The translations under genes and the position numbers were made by a program. A DNA stretch of 64,000 bases from Membranipora membranacea (lineage: Eukaryota > Bryozoa > Gymnolaemata > Cheilostomatida > Membraniporidae). The stretch spans positions 20,990,283 to 21,054,282 of the forward strand of contig OU612066.1 of the NCBI GenBank assembly GCA_914767715.1, given 5' to 3'. A model generated the notes under the pieces. It worked only from the letters and a program-made list of their open reading frames with translations, was not told where the DNA came from and did not search any database. Every line of letters starts with the position of its first letter. Position 1 is the first letter of the stretch. Positions 23,001-34,204 of this stretch are shown here, piece by piece.

Positions 23001-26000
23001 TATCTTAGTCTGTATGGCTGAGAGATGATTGGAATTGACCATGCACTCCGGAGCCCTGATTCAGATTCTTCATTGTTGATAAGTTGTTGTTGAATATCCT
23101 AATACTGGTAAATCTAGTCTATTTGACTGTTTTATTTTTCAATGCTCTCTCTGTTGCAGAGCTGCTGGCAGGAATTTCAGGATCACTTACCAACATTAAC
23201 TAGAGTCATTGTGTCAGCTTGTACGAGAAAAGACCAGGACAACCGTAAGCTGAAAACAAAGGAGTCCCTCATACCCCCGATAGCTATGACTGTTGGCAAG
23301 TGTGTCGGCATTTACAGTAGTACAATGTCGGCAGTGCGAACTATGTACAGTCTAATCCTCTCCGACGGTGGAATAAGAGATGCTTGTATGAACAGATTGG
23401 CGAGACTTTATGATACTATAACACATCAAAGCCTACTTACTAAACTGAATGACATGTCCACTCGTTACAATAAACTTCTAGACGACTGGAAGTCACAACT
23501 CCAAGAATACTCTATTGTTATTGACAACGTTGATATATTTGTCCGGCCAAGAAGGGAATGTAAGGAGAAGAGTAACATTATGAACCACATGGTTCAGGCC
23601 ATCGCTGTCAGTGAGAGGGTTAAACCTGATGCTAGTATCAGTCAGGCAGCACGGATTCCCATAGACGATTTAAAGGCGCGTGATGTATATCCTACTCAAT
23701 CAGATGACATAACATTGAAGGAGATGATGGTAGCGAAAGTGCTCGAGATTATAGCCAGACTCCCTGCTCTTAAGGAAGTACCTCTAAAATCACCATCTGA
23801 ATCGCACAAGTACTCTGCAGAGACCAGCAAAAAGACCAACATAGTTAGTATGATTATTAGTATTCATCATTTAACTCCACGGACCGACTCTAACCCCGTT
23901 TGACCTACATTTGTATGTAGCTTATCTGGGTTATTGGATAAAAGTAAAATCTCTCATAATTTGACATAGGCCTAGTTGGTAAGTTCCTAGCATGTGTTTG
24001 AGGTTAGTGACATGCCCCCAGAAGCACCATGATATTGAAAACTATCGGTTTCGGATTTTTGGGCTAGCTTAAATTAGCCTTGGAACTTTTTATATAATTT
24101 TCATTGGTGGGGTTTTTTGCGGGTTATTGCCACCATGACCTATATTATGAGCTAGTCGACACCTGATGATAGTTGTCAACTCAGCAATCTCAGCTTTCGT
24201 TAGCTTTTTTTAACAGGCTTGTGGTACGAGTCGTAATATTTGACCCAGGAATCTGGTAATTCTCTTTTTGATTATAGTTAAGTTGCTATAGTGATTTTCA
24301 GGTACATCTTGGAGTTCTAAAGAAGAATGAAAATGTAAAGGAAGAGTTGCTGTATTGTTTGAAAGATTATCATAAGCTTGCAGAGGACAAGAACAGTGAA
24401 GACCTTCTACATAAACTATGTGTTGGTGAGTGATTTAAGCGTTAAGTACCATTGAGTTAACTAAACGCACAAAGATGTATGTATAATAGGGGCACCTGAT
24501 TTCGTTCTTCACATGCACTGGTAAAGACAGAGTGCCATAACTATCCCTTTTTATGGGCATACTGGGACTCTACATCACTGGGTTTTACTTCAAGTGCACA
24601 AGACGGGATACATTAGTCATGCGAACAATATGATGCTGTAGAATGAGTGTAGGCAGGCTGATGCTGATAGTCGTCATTGCCCAAACTGCAAGTCGCAAAA
24701 AAATCTTCGTGAAATGAGTTCAATGTTATCTTAATACAGGGGATTATTTGACATTTGAGAGAGGCCAACAGGTGCTGAACACCCAGTGCGATGGTAAAAC
24801 TCCGAGAGCTAGACTCGAGGGCTTGATGATGGCTATGGCTGATTTTCATGTTCAAATGAATTTCCTCAAGATGATCTATGACACTCTCTTCAAGGTAATA
24901 ATTTGTATTGTTACTATACTGTCATTTGGGTCCTGAATTAGCCTGCATGTTTTTACCCGTGGTACACTTGGTAATCTATGCCACTTATTTAGAGATGTTA
25001 AGACATTTTTATATTTACAGGGCGATTCTCAACCATCCACTGGAACCCTCAGTCACGCAAAGAACTTCCTAAATGCTAGAAATGTGACAGCTAACCCAGC
25101 AACCCAGTACTACAACTGTGGAGCACTCTTTGACAAGGTTTTTCACGCCTATATATATACAGGTAAGTGTTCAAGAGAGAAATATTTATTGTACATGTAC
25201 TTGGTTCTACAATGATTATTCCATGACATCCAATCAAAGTAAGTTTTTGTTTGAAAATGCCTGTTGCACCTACAAGGTAGACGGTTGCTGGCATTATTTT
25301 GGAAAGCTGGGTTAAATGACCTGATATTGGTAAATACTTTGTTGCTTGAATGCAATAAGAAAGTGGTTTAATGTACATGTTTTTATTTAAAGCTGCAGTC
25401 AAAGAACTGGGTCTATTGTCACTCGATGATGAGAAAGGTAAATATGTAACTCCAGAAACAGTAGAGAGAGCAGCTCGGCGTATTGTGGATATGTATGTAG
25501 ATATATCAGTGCCTGATTTAGAAGAAACAGGAAAGATCAGGTAAGCTAGCAAAAATCATTGGAGGGAAATTATCAGTAAAAAATGTATATAGAATTTGAT
25601 ATGACTTAAATAGGCCATTGAACCTCCACTATTTCATTATATTGAATTGTTGTGTCTCAGTGTTAAGAATAAATGCTGGTCATGGTCACATATATGATGA
25701 TATCCCAAAAATGGGTCTGTGCTCTTTTCCCTATTCCCCGGATGTATATTCAGTGTTGCTTGTGGTTTTATTTGTCGCTGTATGTGTCGTAGGTGTTGTC
25801 ACTGTCCGAAGAAGTACACCACAAAATCTAATCTCAGAAAGCACCACCAGCTGATGCATCCGGACCTTGATATGACTGACGATGAGCAAGGTGATGCTGT
25901 GTTTAATCACACGTGCTTGGTTATTGTCTACGGCCTGCTTAGATCTCTACACAACAGATCAATTCAACTAGGGAATGGAGAGCAGATTATGCTATTCTAT

Positions 26001-27574
26001 AGGTAAGTTAAAGAGATCTGATCTCTTGAACCGTTGTGTGCCAACAGCTTTCACAAATTGCAGTGATTTTGCAGTGATTCAGCTCCAGCGGTGATTATGG
26101 GAGTTGTCGCACAACAGTTCAGGAGCACACCACCTCTATAAAACACTGATTATAGCCAGAACCTAATAAAATAATAATAAGTATTGGTAACAATTTACTA
26201 GGTTATTGCTTTTAGCGAAGAGATTTGCAGTTATGTTCTTACTTCCAGTTTGTCAACCGTTTTTACATATCAGATAACCACCTACCGCATCATGTAGCTA
26301 GTTTAGTAGTCATACAGGCGTCTATTATATTGTATAATGTCTATGTTTGTAACTTCTTAACATTCTACACTTTTTTCTATTTCTTTAGGTATATGTTTAT
26401 AATGTTCAAGGCAAATGGAAAATACAAATATGGTTGCGGGCTTCTGGAAACACTCATTCAGGTTGAAGTGCTACCGGCACCAATGAGCCTCCGACTTGTA
26501 TGGAACCGGTTTTTCAATTCGTATTCGAAGTCAGATACAAATATACCTCTCGATCTTGCGGTACGACTTATATTACTATGTGTAGTTTATGATATTGGCG
26601 ATCGCATTCTATTTTTGTTTTAAAATGGCACAAAACCAAAGGCATGAAAAAAAAAAAGAATACAATCAAAGTTTACACAAGTTGAATAGAAAAGACAATA
26701 CTCAAGCCCATCATAAACACACTGCCCATATCCATCACAAGCGGCGGCCATCACCCAGTGCTAAGAATGGGTCAGTGTGACCTGATGTGCATATCGGTCA
26801 TCATAATTCATTTATCTTAACCTCGTTTCAATCTATGTATGGATAAATGTCCATAAGTTCCATCATAGAATTTGGCCCTCCGCTTGTGAAAGCATGATTT
26901 AGCCTGTATATTTGTTTGTTTAAACAATACCACACTATGCAAGTTTGGTTTGTGGTTGGAAGTCTTGGTCAACGATATGAGATAATAAAGTTTTTTAAGT
27001 TAGACTTGCTCCACACACTCCGATCATAATAGGACAACTCTGAATGCTGCTGTTCTACTTTCTATCATCACAAAACTAAAACAATTGTGTTATTTTTCCT
27101 TTTTAGCTGGAACATGAAAATCGGGAGTTTAAGAAAAGACTGAAGACCTATTATGGTGTTTACACGCAGCCACACATTGACAGGATTTCTCGTGCTCGGG
27201 GAGTCCTTGTTAAAATAATCAAACGACTAGATCATGAACTAGATTATCATCAAGGTTCCAAACCAGCGAAGAGAGACGACAAGTCAATGAATGACATAAA
27301 ACTTCTGGCAGAGAAGTATCAGAAAGAGGACCTGCTAACACTATCTTCGACATCTCCGAGATCCCATTCACCAACCCTGCTCACTGTGCCAGCAAACCCT
27401 ATTTCTGGCACCAACGGAAAATCTCTCCGTCAATGGATGGACAGTCGGATGGAACTTATCAGAGTCCGGCACTATTATCAGCAGTACAGCCAGGTGGCAG
27501 CCTCCTTTGTTGATAGTACATCCTCATCCATATATGGTAATTTATATACCGAGTGGGCCGACCGCCCAGTGTAG
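20073..27574 (+). CDS. Transposase-like protein (DUF6589-type) with internal C2H2 finger
   Basis: Thirteen exons: 20073-20109, 20456-20643, 20909-21075, 21499-21889, 22139-22360, 23160-23843, 24302-24425, 24740-24894, 25021-25162, 25393-25540, 25793-26002, 26389-26560 and 27107-27574. All junctions keep frame (1,035 codons plus stop). The real start is uncertain; an ATG forms across the first junction. The segments YSIVIDNVDIF (~450), GDYLTFERGQ (~605), PSTGTLSHAKNFL and LRLVWNRFFNS...NIPLDLALEHENREFKK (~865-890) match my recollection of DUF6589-containing proteins. A canonical C2H2 finger (C-x2-C-x12-H-x4-H, CHCPKKYTTKSNLRKHHQLMH) lies at ~755-775. I infer a split RNase H-like catalytic core with D (IDNVD), D (GDYL) and E (LEHEN). 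The N-terminal ~330 residues are polar and likely disordered. Its product probably acts on the element's TIRs. Confidence 0.75.
22449..22519. repeat. Small inverted repeat in intron 5 of the transposase-like gene
   Basis: CATAGAGCTAACATACA and its inverted counterpart TGTATGTTAGCTCTATG are separated by about 35 bp. Possibly a tiny foldback element. Confidence 0.55.
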
Positions 27575-28042
27575 TAAATCCAATCATTGATCCAAATCTG
27601 CTTTCAGATATTTATGACATTATGGTTAATGTTTTTAATACAGATGCTACAACAAAATATTAAAGCCTTGCTATAATTAGGTTTTTGGTGCACATCATGG
27701 AAACAAAAACGTCAGGTCATACTAATATTTCTGGTTCAATATTATCTGAGAATGTCCGGCACTATTATCAGCAGTACAGCCAGGCAGCCTCCTTTGTTGA
27801 TAGTACATCCTCATCCATATATGGTAATTTATATACCGAGTGGGGCCGACCGCCCAGTGTAGTTAATCCAATCATTGATTTAAATCTCAGTATTTTCAGA
27901 TATTTATGACATTATTGTTTATATTTAATACAGATGCTACAACAAAATTTTAAAGCCTTGCTATTATTAGGTTCTCAGTGCACATCATGGTAACAAAAAC
28001 GTCAGTACATACTAGTATTTCTGTTTCAATATAATCTGAGAA
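27469..28042 (+). repeat. Tandem duplication of the transposase gene's 3' end
   Basis: A unit of ~280 bp starting GTCCGGCACTATTATCAGCA covers the last ~35 codons, the stop and part of the 3' UTR (from 27470). It is repeated from 27754 with small indels, and a third unit begins near 28040 (GAATGTCCAGC). The second unit is not in frame with the gene. This duplication is inside the transposon. Confidence 0.8.
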
Positions 28043-28172
28043 TGTCCAGCTACTAAACTTTGCCTATCTGTGAATATAACAATAATAACAATGATGTCAA
28101 ACTTGATAAAATTATATAGCAAATTGCCTAGCAAACATTGACACCAACTTACGACAAAGCTGAAATGCTAAG

Positions 28173-31100
28173 TCATTCATAAAAGACACTCTCATCGTCA
28201 TCATCCTCCAGATCCTCCGGCTGATCAGCCGTGATGATCGGCTCACTATCACTGAATGACTCAGTGATAGAAGAATCATATGAATTTTGTATACAATCCT
28301 TTACTTCGCAAATCACATCTTCACATATATCACAACAAAGTTTCTGATCGGTGGGCTTTGTACAGTGAAACTTAGATAACAAACTAGAACGTAAGCATGA
28401 TACTTTCACTTTACTATACTCATCCATGGTGTCATCAAGAGTCCGCCCACTTGCCATCCTCGGAAATGTAAGGAGAATCGAATGGGCATGTATTTTAGGT
28501 TCTCTTGCAGCTCTTCCCGTTTCTTGAAGGAAAGCATCAGTTGTAGTTGGAGGTCCATAATGAATAACGTACTTGACCTGTGCCATGTTTATTCCCATCG
28601 AAAGGCTCTTGGAACAGAACACAATCTTAGTCTTCCCATCTGCCTTTGCCATATCCTCGATAACATCTTGCTTGATATCATGGTCAGTTAATAGATGATA
28701 CATGACACAGAGGCCTACTTTCTCCTTGTTGCCAAGTAGTTTGCCGTGATACATGACGTATTGGTATGCATTGGTCAGATAATCTAGATTATTGAAGAAT
28801 ATCAGCATCCGAGGCAGCTGATCTGCGGCGGATGTGCGTACAAGCTCACACAGCCATCTGAAATCTTCAGGTATTTCTCCTTTAACACCAAGTGTATGAT
28901 ACCTATAAAACAAATAGCCAGTAAACCGATTACACAGCTGGCTGGTTAACTGAATGACGTGTGCTCCTTATATCCCTGAACGTATCAACTCAAAATCAAT
29001 TTAGTCTGCTATGGAAGTGGAGTTGCTTCCACTTGCAACTGACAAGAGTACACATTCTCCAAATTATCAAATAATGCTGTTGCAATTGTGTACCGTACGT
29101 AGTGGTATGCATGACAATTATACATCTGAAGATAGGAGAAGAGCATCTGTGTGATCATATGATGATATAAAATTGGTGAATGATCTATTCAGTTTGTGAT
29201 ATGTTTCATACATACGTAATGTTCCGTTTGTTGATATCCACTTTCACGATCTTGGGTGATCGCAGATGTAATGAGGATGACACACTAGCGATAACATCAT
29301 CTGGTGCAGTGGCCGAGAGGCAGACAAATGGTGCATGACTGATAAAAGCTCTTAGCTGTCCCAGCTCACCGTAAGCCTTTCTGAATGCCGTTTTGTCAGC
29401 AGATGATAGGCCCCTACAAAAAGCAAAGGATGCAGCATAATTTTATGACCTATAGGTTTGAGTGTCAAACCAGACTAGGCCAGTAGTATGTGTTTCTAGC
29501 TCAATGCTATGCAAGAAGGAAAATCCCATCTATGAAGATTGAATAAAAAAGATAAGCCGGATAGCTTTCAAAATCATGCTGTGGGGCGGGCTTGTCACAA
29601 ACTCCCAACACATGTTAGGACACATTTGGTTGGTTTTACAGTCCATCAAGGGCCTCTTGTGATTTATAACATAGCAGCATATATAACATATAGCATATAG
29701 CATTTATAACATATAACATATCAGCGGGACAGGTAACTCAAATTAAAAATGTTGTATGGGAGCTTACCATGCCTCAACCATGTGGAATTCATCTATGAAA
29801 ACCACTTTGATTGCCAACTTCTGTATAACTCTGCGTCCACAGCTGGTACTTAGTATGTTTTCCGGGCTTGAAAATATTATTACTGCGGATAGAGCTTCTG
29901 TAAGGGTTGATGTAGTCAAGTGGATAGCTGATATCTGTGGGATTACTTCCTTTATCTTCAGTATGGCATCCTTGATGAGGGCTACGAGAGGCATAATCAC
30001 GATGAACTGTGCCGATATCTTGAAAAAGAAATAATGTTATGAGCGACACTAACGGTCAGACCTACATGTATATGCAAAGCGTTGAAAATGGTCACGGATC
30101 GTCGTACCAACTCGCAGCTGCATAGTCCCAACTATAGAGATAATATTATCTCTATATGGTCCCAACTCAAACTCGGCAATCAAAGTAAGACGAATAGTCG
30201 AGTATTTTCGCTTTCTGTCTTTTAGGGTTTCCAGCTTGATTTCCTAGTTTGGAGGCACAAGTAATTATGTGCCGTCATAGTGTAGCTAACTATAGTGATA
30301 CTTACATGGGTATTTAACATGAAAACACAGAGCAAATGTCAGCTTAATATTTTCATCACAGAGACACATTGGCCCTTTTAATAACATTATCCACCTAGAT
30401 AACCCCCCCCCCCCAAGTATAAGTACACACGACTTGGCAATGTTCCAATAAAGCGTTGTGCCCTACATTGAGTCATCACTGTGGAGAGTTTAACAGGTAT
30501 AGGATAGCTGGCTTCTGAGATTCATTTTTTATCCGCCTGCATCGCAAATTTGGCTTGGTGGATTTCGATGAGGATTATGACATAGCTCTACACAATGTGA
30601 AAGTATCAAAAGTGTATATCAAAAACCCTTCGAGTGGCGGCCAAAAATGTGTGTTGAATTTCCATGTAAGTACTACTATAGGCTATATATGAATGGCTGG
30701 CTGAAATAATTAAAACAATCCATCCATACCTTACTGCTTCCGGATGTTGAGGCACCAGGGTCATCACTGCTTTGTAGACTGATATCTCCAATAAGGGTAG
30801 ATAGGGTTTCAATATCAGGCATGTCCTCATGAGCTAGGTCTCTGTCAGGCCTGTTAGGGGTGCTATGACTTATAGTATCATGACAGTTGACTGGAATATG
30901 AGGATAATTATCACCATCATCAAAGTTACTCAAGTCACTGATGTCAGTAGTGACATTCGACTGCCATGTCTCATCTGGAGAATCACATTTGATATTGTAC
31001 CTACTCCCATCAAACAAGAATGGAGCAATTTGGAAAATAAGAGATTTTCCCCATCCTGTAGGAGCAACTGCGACACTATCATGTCCTTTCCAATAACTTC

Positions 31101-31179
31101 TAATTATGCCAATCTGCTCTTCTTTAGGCTCAAAGTCAAACACTTGTAGGGAAACAGATCTGATTGAGCCAGAGTTCAT
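28173..31179 (-). CDS. RecQ-like superfamily 2 DNA helicase of the transposon
   Basis: Four exons on the minus strand: 31179-30730, 30018-29768, 29413-29216 and 28902-28173. They join in frame to 542 aa from MNSGSIR. Motif 0 (EPKEEQ), motif I APTGWGKS (~39-46), motif II DEFH (~226-229, where most RecQ proteins have DEAH), motif III SATAP (~267), a motif V-like SMGIN (~401) and motif VI QETGRAAR (~426-433) are all present. A zinc-binding segment follows (C469, CCDIC ~489-493). The C-terminus is acidic (DDDDES) and there is no RQC or HRDC domain. The insert between motifs I and Ia is polar and unusually long. It is convergent with the transposase-like gene (about 600 bp between stops) and presumably assists transposition or repair of the element. 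Confidence 0.85.
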
Positions 31180-31564
31180 TGTGTTGGTAGAGCAAGAAAA
31201 TCCTCTAGTTAGAACAAACAGAAATGAAGTCAGAAAGTCCTGCAAAAATTTTATCAAACTCAAGCTGTGCAAGGTCTCACCTAACCTGACCTGTGATGAG
31301 TGAAGCAGACAGTGTGAAACAGGAAAACAACGAGTCCATCTGAAAATGATCACCCTATCACAAAGTTTATGATTTTGCTAGAAATTCTAGGCTGAATTTT
31401 TTCAAAACTCTTTCTTTGGCATTTATATTCTCATAAAAGCAACAGCCCAGCTAACCATAGATATTTTCAGAATATTTGAAAAATTCTACATCCATTGTGT
31501 CTAATTATATTGCATTGCAGATAGGAACTTTCCAGTAAACTGGAATATTCAGTTTTTGATAAAA

Positions 31565-31665
31565 AGGGGCACACAACTCCTTATATATAGAGATGTTTTC
31601 TCTAACGGAGGGGAGAGATGATAATGTAATGCCACTGAACCACCGGAGTTAGAGCTCTTTAACTA
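31565..31665 (-). repeat. Right terminal inverted repeat, 101 bp
   Basis: Exact reverse complement of the left TIR, ending CTCTTTAACTA directly before the right target duplication. Confidence 0.9.
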
Positions 31666-31674
31666 ATGACAAGC
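31666..31674 (+). repeat. Target-site duplication, right of giant transposon
   Basis: ATGACAAGC, identical to 19719-19727, then AAGTTCTGAG as in the empty site of copy 3. Confidence 0.85.
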
Positions 31675-32222
31675 AAGTTCTGAGTGGAGGTTTTGATGTT
31701 ATCCTGCTACAGCTGTGAAGTATCTTGAGTAATAATCCATACCAAGCTGATGGATAATCCAAAAGTATGACTTAATTCTGATCTTTCTGTAATGATCATG
31801 ATTTATCATGTACTGAGTACATCTGCTATTCATATATTCCAAAGAGCACTTTATCTGAAGTATCTTGGTGCATAATCCACACTGGAGCTGTCGTATAATC
31901 TAAAAGTAGCGATTATTCCGATGATTCCGGAATGAGCTCAAATTCAGTTTTTTTATCCTGATTGAAGTTAAGTCGTCATGATGAATCCCGTAATCTGTGT
32001 TTCTGTTGTTAAAATCCCTGCAGGTCAGACAGAGGCTTGGTATGTAATATAAGATATATCCTCCAGTTTCTGTTTTTTCTGAAAAATGGAGGGATTCTTA
32101 ATCATAACAAATGATCAGTTCAGAGTGCTTTTGTACTAAATTTTACTGTTATGGAAAATAAATTCATGAATCGCCTAGTATGCTTCATATTTCATGAGGA
32201 TGCTGGACAATATATGTGATGT
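31675..32222. repeat. 3' flank of gene A cassette, copy 1 (repeat-rich, non-coding)
   Basis: Aligns with about 63171-63722 (copy 3) and more loosely with 45220-45870 (copy 2). It contains an internal degenerate tandem of ~145 bp built around GAAGTATCTTG...ATAATCCA...GATAATCC. No coding frame. A related piece of its distal part recurs at about 34205-34376, on the other side of the pseudogene. Confidence 0.65.
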
Positions 32223-32228
32223 GATGAA

Positions 32229-34078
32229 CCTTATGTGTATTTAAGTGGAAACGCACTACCAAAATTCTTCTTGCTGTTATTTTTCATATACAGCGGAGTG
32301 ACAGGATTCTTAGTTTAGAGTTTATCTGCAAATCTGAGATTTATCCCTCCTAGTTGATGATTAGTAGAAGCAGTGCTGACAGCAGAGGTCATAGAGAGGT
32401 CATTGGTGAAGGTCTTACTCTTCAACATTTGCTTAATCAGGAATGATGGGATCTGAGGCTTCATCTTCGTTGGTCCTGATGACCCTTGAAATTACATAAA
32501 CTACAATGAGAATACTATCAGCATCAACTTCGTATCAGTAAAAAAGCCGTACAAGTATAAATTCCCATATAAATGGAAGTAGCAGCAGGCATGTAGAAAA
32601 AACAAGGCACTACTAAAAAATGGTGAATTTAGCAAGTCACCTTTGATTTCATCATCTGGTAAAGTAACAACGGTTTCTTTAGTCAGGTTGAGAGAGTCAC
32701 TTGTAGTAGAAGTTGTCTGCTCTTTGTGAGTCTCGGCTGATTGCTTATCCTGCTGGAGTATTGCGTATGATGAACTGCTAGTCTTACATACAGCTGGTAC
32801 GGTGTTGGGTCTACTGGGTAGCTGGAACAGAAGAGGATAGAGTTATGTGTCTGCTACGAGGGCTCTATTGGGATTTTGTGCTTCCAATCTCAACGTTTTT
32901 AAGTGTCAACTTGACATAACAAAACACAAGATCAGATCACCGTGGAGTTTGTTTTGTATTTTCAACTTCACACCAAATTTAGGGAAGAGATAAAACATCA
33001 GCCCAAACCACATATGCAAAAGACCAATGAATGGAGAGGGAGTGCATTGAATTCCGGCTATCAGTGATGGGGATCAATTAAACAGTGGAATTTTGGGTTC
33101 TTAACCACAATAAAAATAATATCATTTTAAGCTTACATTACACGATGGAGTGTATTTTATAACATTGACTAGGTCGGGTAAAATTGGTACATAAATAAAT
33201 TCTTCCGACATAATTCAGCCCAACAATAGCAACTCACTGAATGGTTTGTCGGTATGGTATACAGCTGTGGAGTAGCGTTGTGAGCATTACGGGATAAAGA
33301 TATCTTCACACCACATACAGACTTCATCAGAGTACGTATATCAGAGATGAAGGTATCACACAGGGCCTGTGTGTCCTTTATCTGACTGATATAACCTGAC
33401 TGTCTCACACAAACTGAGGGATATCTGTCTCAACAAAGCTAAGGAAAACAACGTAATATAATAAAATATAGCAATGCTTTGAATCATATTTGGAAGGAAG
33501 GAACTCCTGTTCTATAAGTATCCTACCGTAGCAGACATTCAACATATTCGTTTGGTACATTCAACAAACAAGGAAAGGTATATCTGCTATCAGCTGTTTA
33601 CAGAGGCCAGTGTAGACGAATTTAGGTCCATTTGCCTGCAGTAGGAGTTGCTCCCCTCCACTAGTCATGCTGGCGTGACCACGGGAAGGGGAGCAACTGG
33701 AATGCAGGCAAACTGGATCAAACTTGATGGCCAGGGAGACAAAAGCACATCAACGAGCCAAAATCTACAACTATAATGAAATCTGCTCACCAAAAGCTTT
33801 TCAAATCAGCCGCTTCCACTTGCCCCGTTGAAACCCACTGAAAACACTGTCAATGTGAATTCCAGTTAAATTAGTGGTCATCATAAGGATACGTGAACAA
33901 TTTGCTTCCGATGAGTTTGAAGTTGATTTGATAGTAGAGCAAGTTCGTATCAGAGTCAGGTAATCTGTATCCGTATGTATTCTTCCAATATCGCTTCATA
34001 TCTTTGTAAGATTTGAATCCGCCATCATCAGAAGTCGGTAGAGTATGACTCATACTAAACATCTAGCCTTTCTTATTG
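32229..34078 (-). pseudogene. Partial C18orf63-like (DUF4708) pseudogene
   Basis: Exons 34078-33893, 33424-33238, 32821-32641 and about 32475-32290 match those of the copy at 35298-39486 one for one. The first contains GYRLPDSDTNLLYYQINFKL and splices to give FTYPSVCVRQ, resembling the conserved C18orf63 (DUF4708) core. Breaks relative to the other copy are a CAG-to-TAG stop right after NKKG in the first exon, a TAA after FADKL in the last, and a GT-to-GC change at the last donor. Exons upstream and downstream are absent. It is sandwiched between two copies of the cassette 3' flank, which suggests unequal exchange placed it there. Confidence 0.75.
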
Positions 34079-34204
34079 CTAAAAGAAAGGTTCAACCACA
34101 GATAACATCAGAATGAATATCTGAACTCACACTGAGTTATTCAAATACAGATGAATACATTGCACCAGAACAAAAATAACTGGTTTTAGGCTTTTTGAGT
34201 TATA

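Larger units (their letters stand above)
19728..31665. mobile_element. Giant TIR DNA transposon with DUF6589-like transposase and RecQ-like helicase
   Basis: An 11,938 bp insertion bounded by perfect 101 bp inverted repeats that start TAGTTAAAGAGCTC, and by a 9 bp target duplication. The flanks rejoin as one continuous sequence in copy 3 of the host duplication near 63160-63180, so the borders are directly supported. It contains two convergent multi-exon genes with intact frames: a plus-strand transposase-like gene (20073-27574) and a minus-strand helicase (31179-28173). Perfect TIRs and open frames argue for a recent, possibly still competent, insertion. The superfamily is unresolved. Nine-base duplications are known for Mutator-like elements, but neither gene looks like a MULE transposase. 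Confidence 0.9.

Noticed and set aside
25618-25854. Hydrophobic open frame with a membrane-like segment
   Set aside because: It runs across an intron and, out of frame, over the C2H2 exon (25793-26002) of the transposase-like gene. The spliced frame fits much better.
27754-27909. Separate short gene downstream of the transposase-like gene
   Set aside because: It is the second unit of the 3' end tandem duplication, not an independent frame.
19728-31665. Classification as a Helitron because of the helicase
   Set aside because: The helicase has RecQ motifs, not the Rep/Pif1-type fusion. The element has TIRs and a target duplication, which Helitrons lack.
19728-31665. Classification as a Mutator-like element because of the 9 bp duplication
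   Set aside because: The transposase-like protein shows no MULE signature I recognise, and the TIR is unlike that of the MULE-type element at 3341-5865. Left open rather than assigned.
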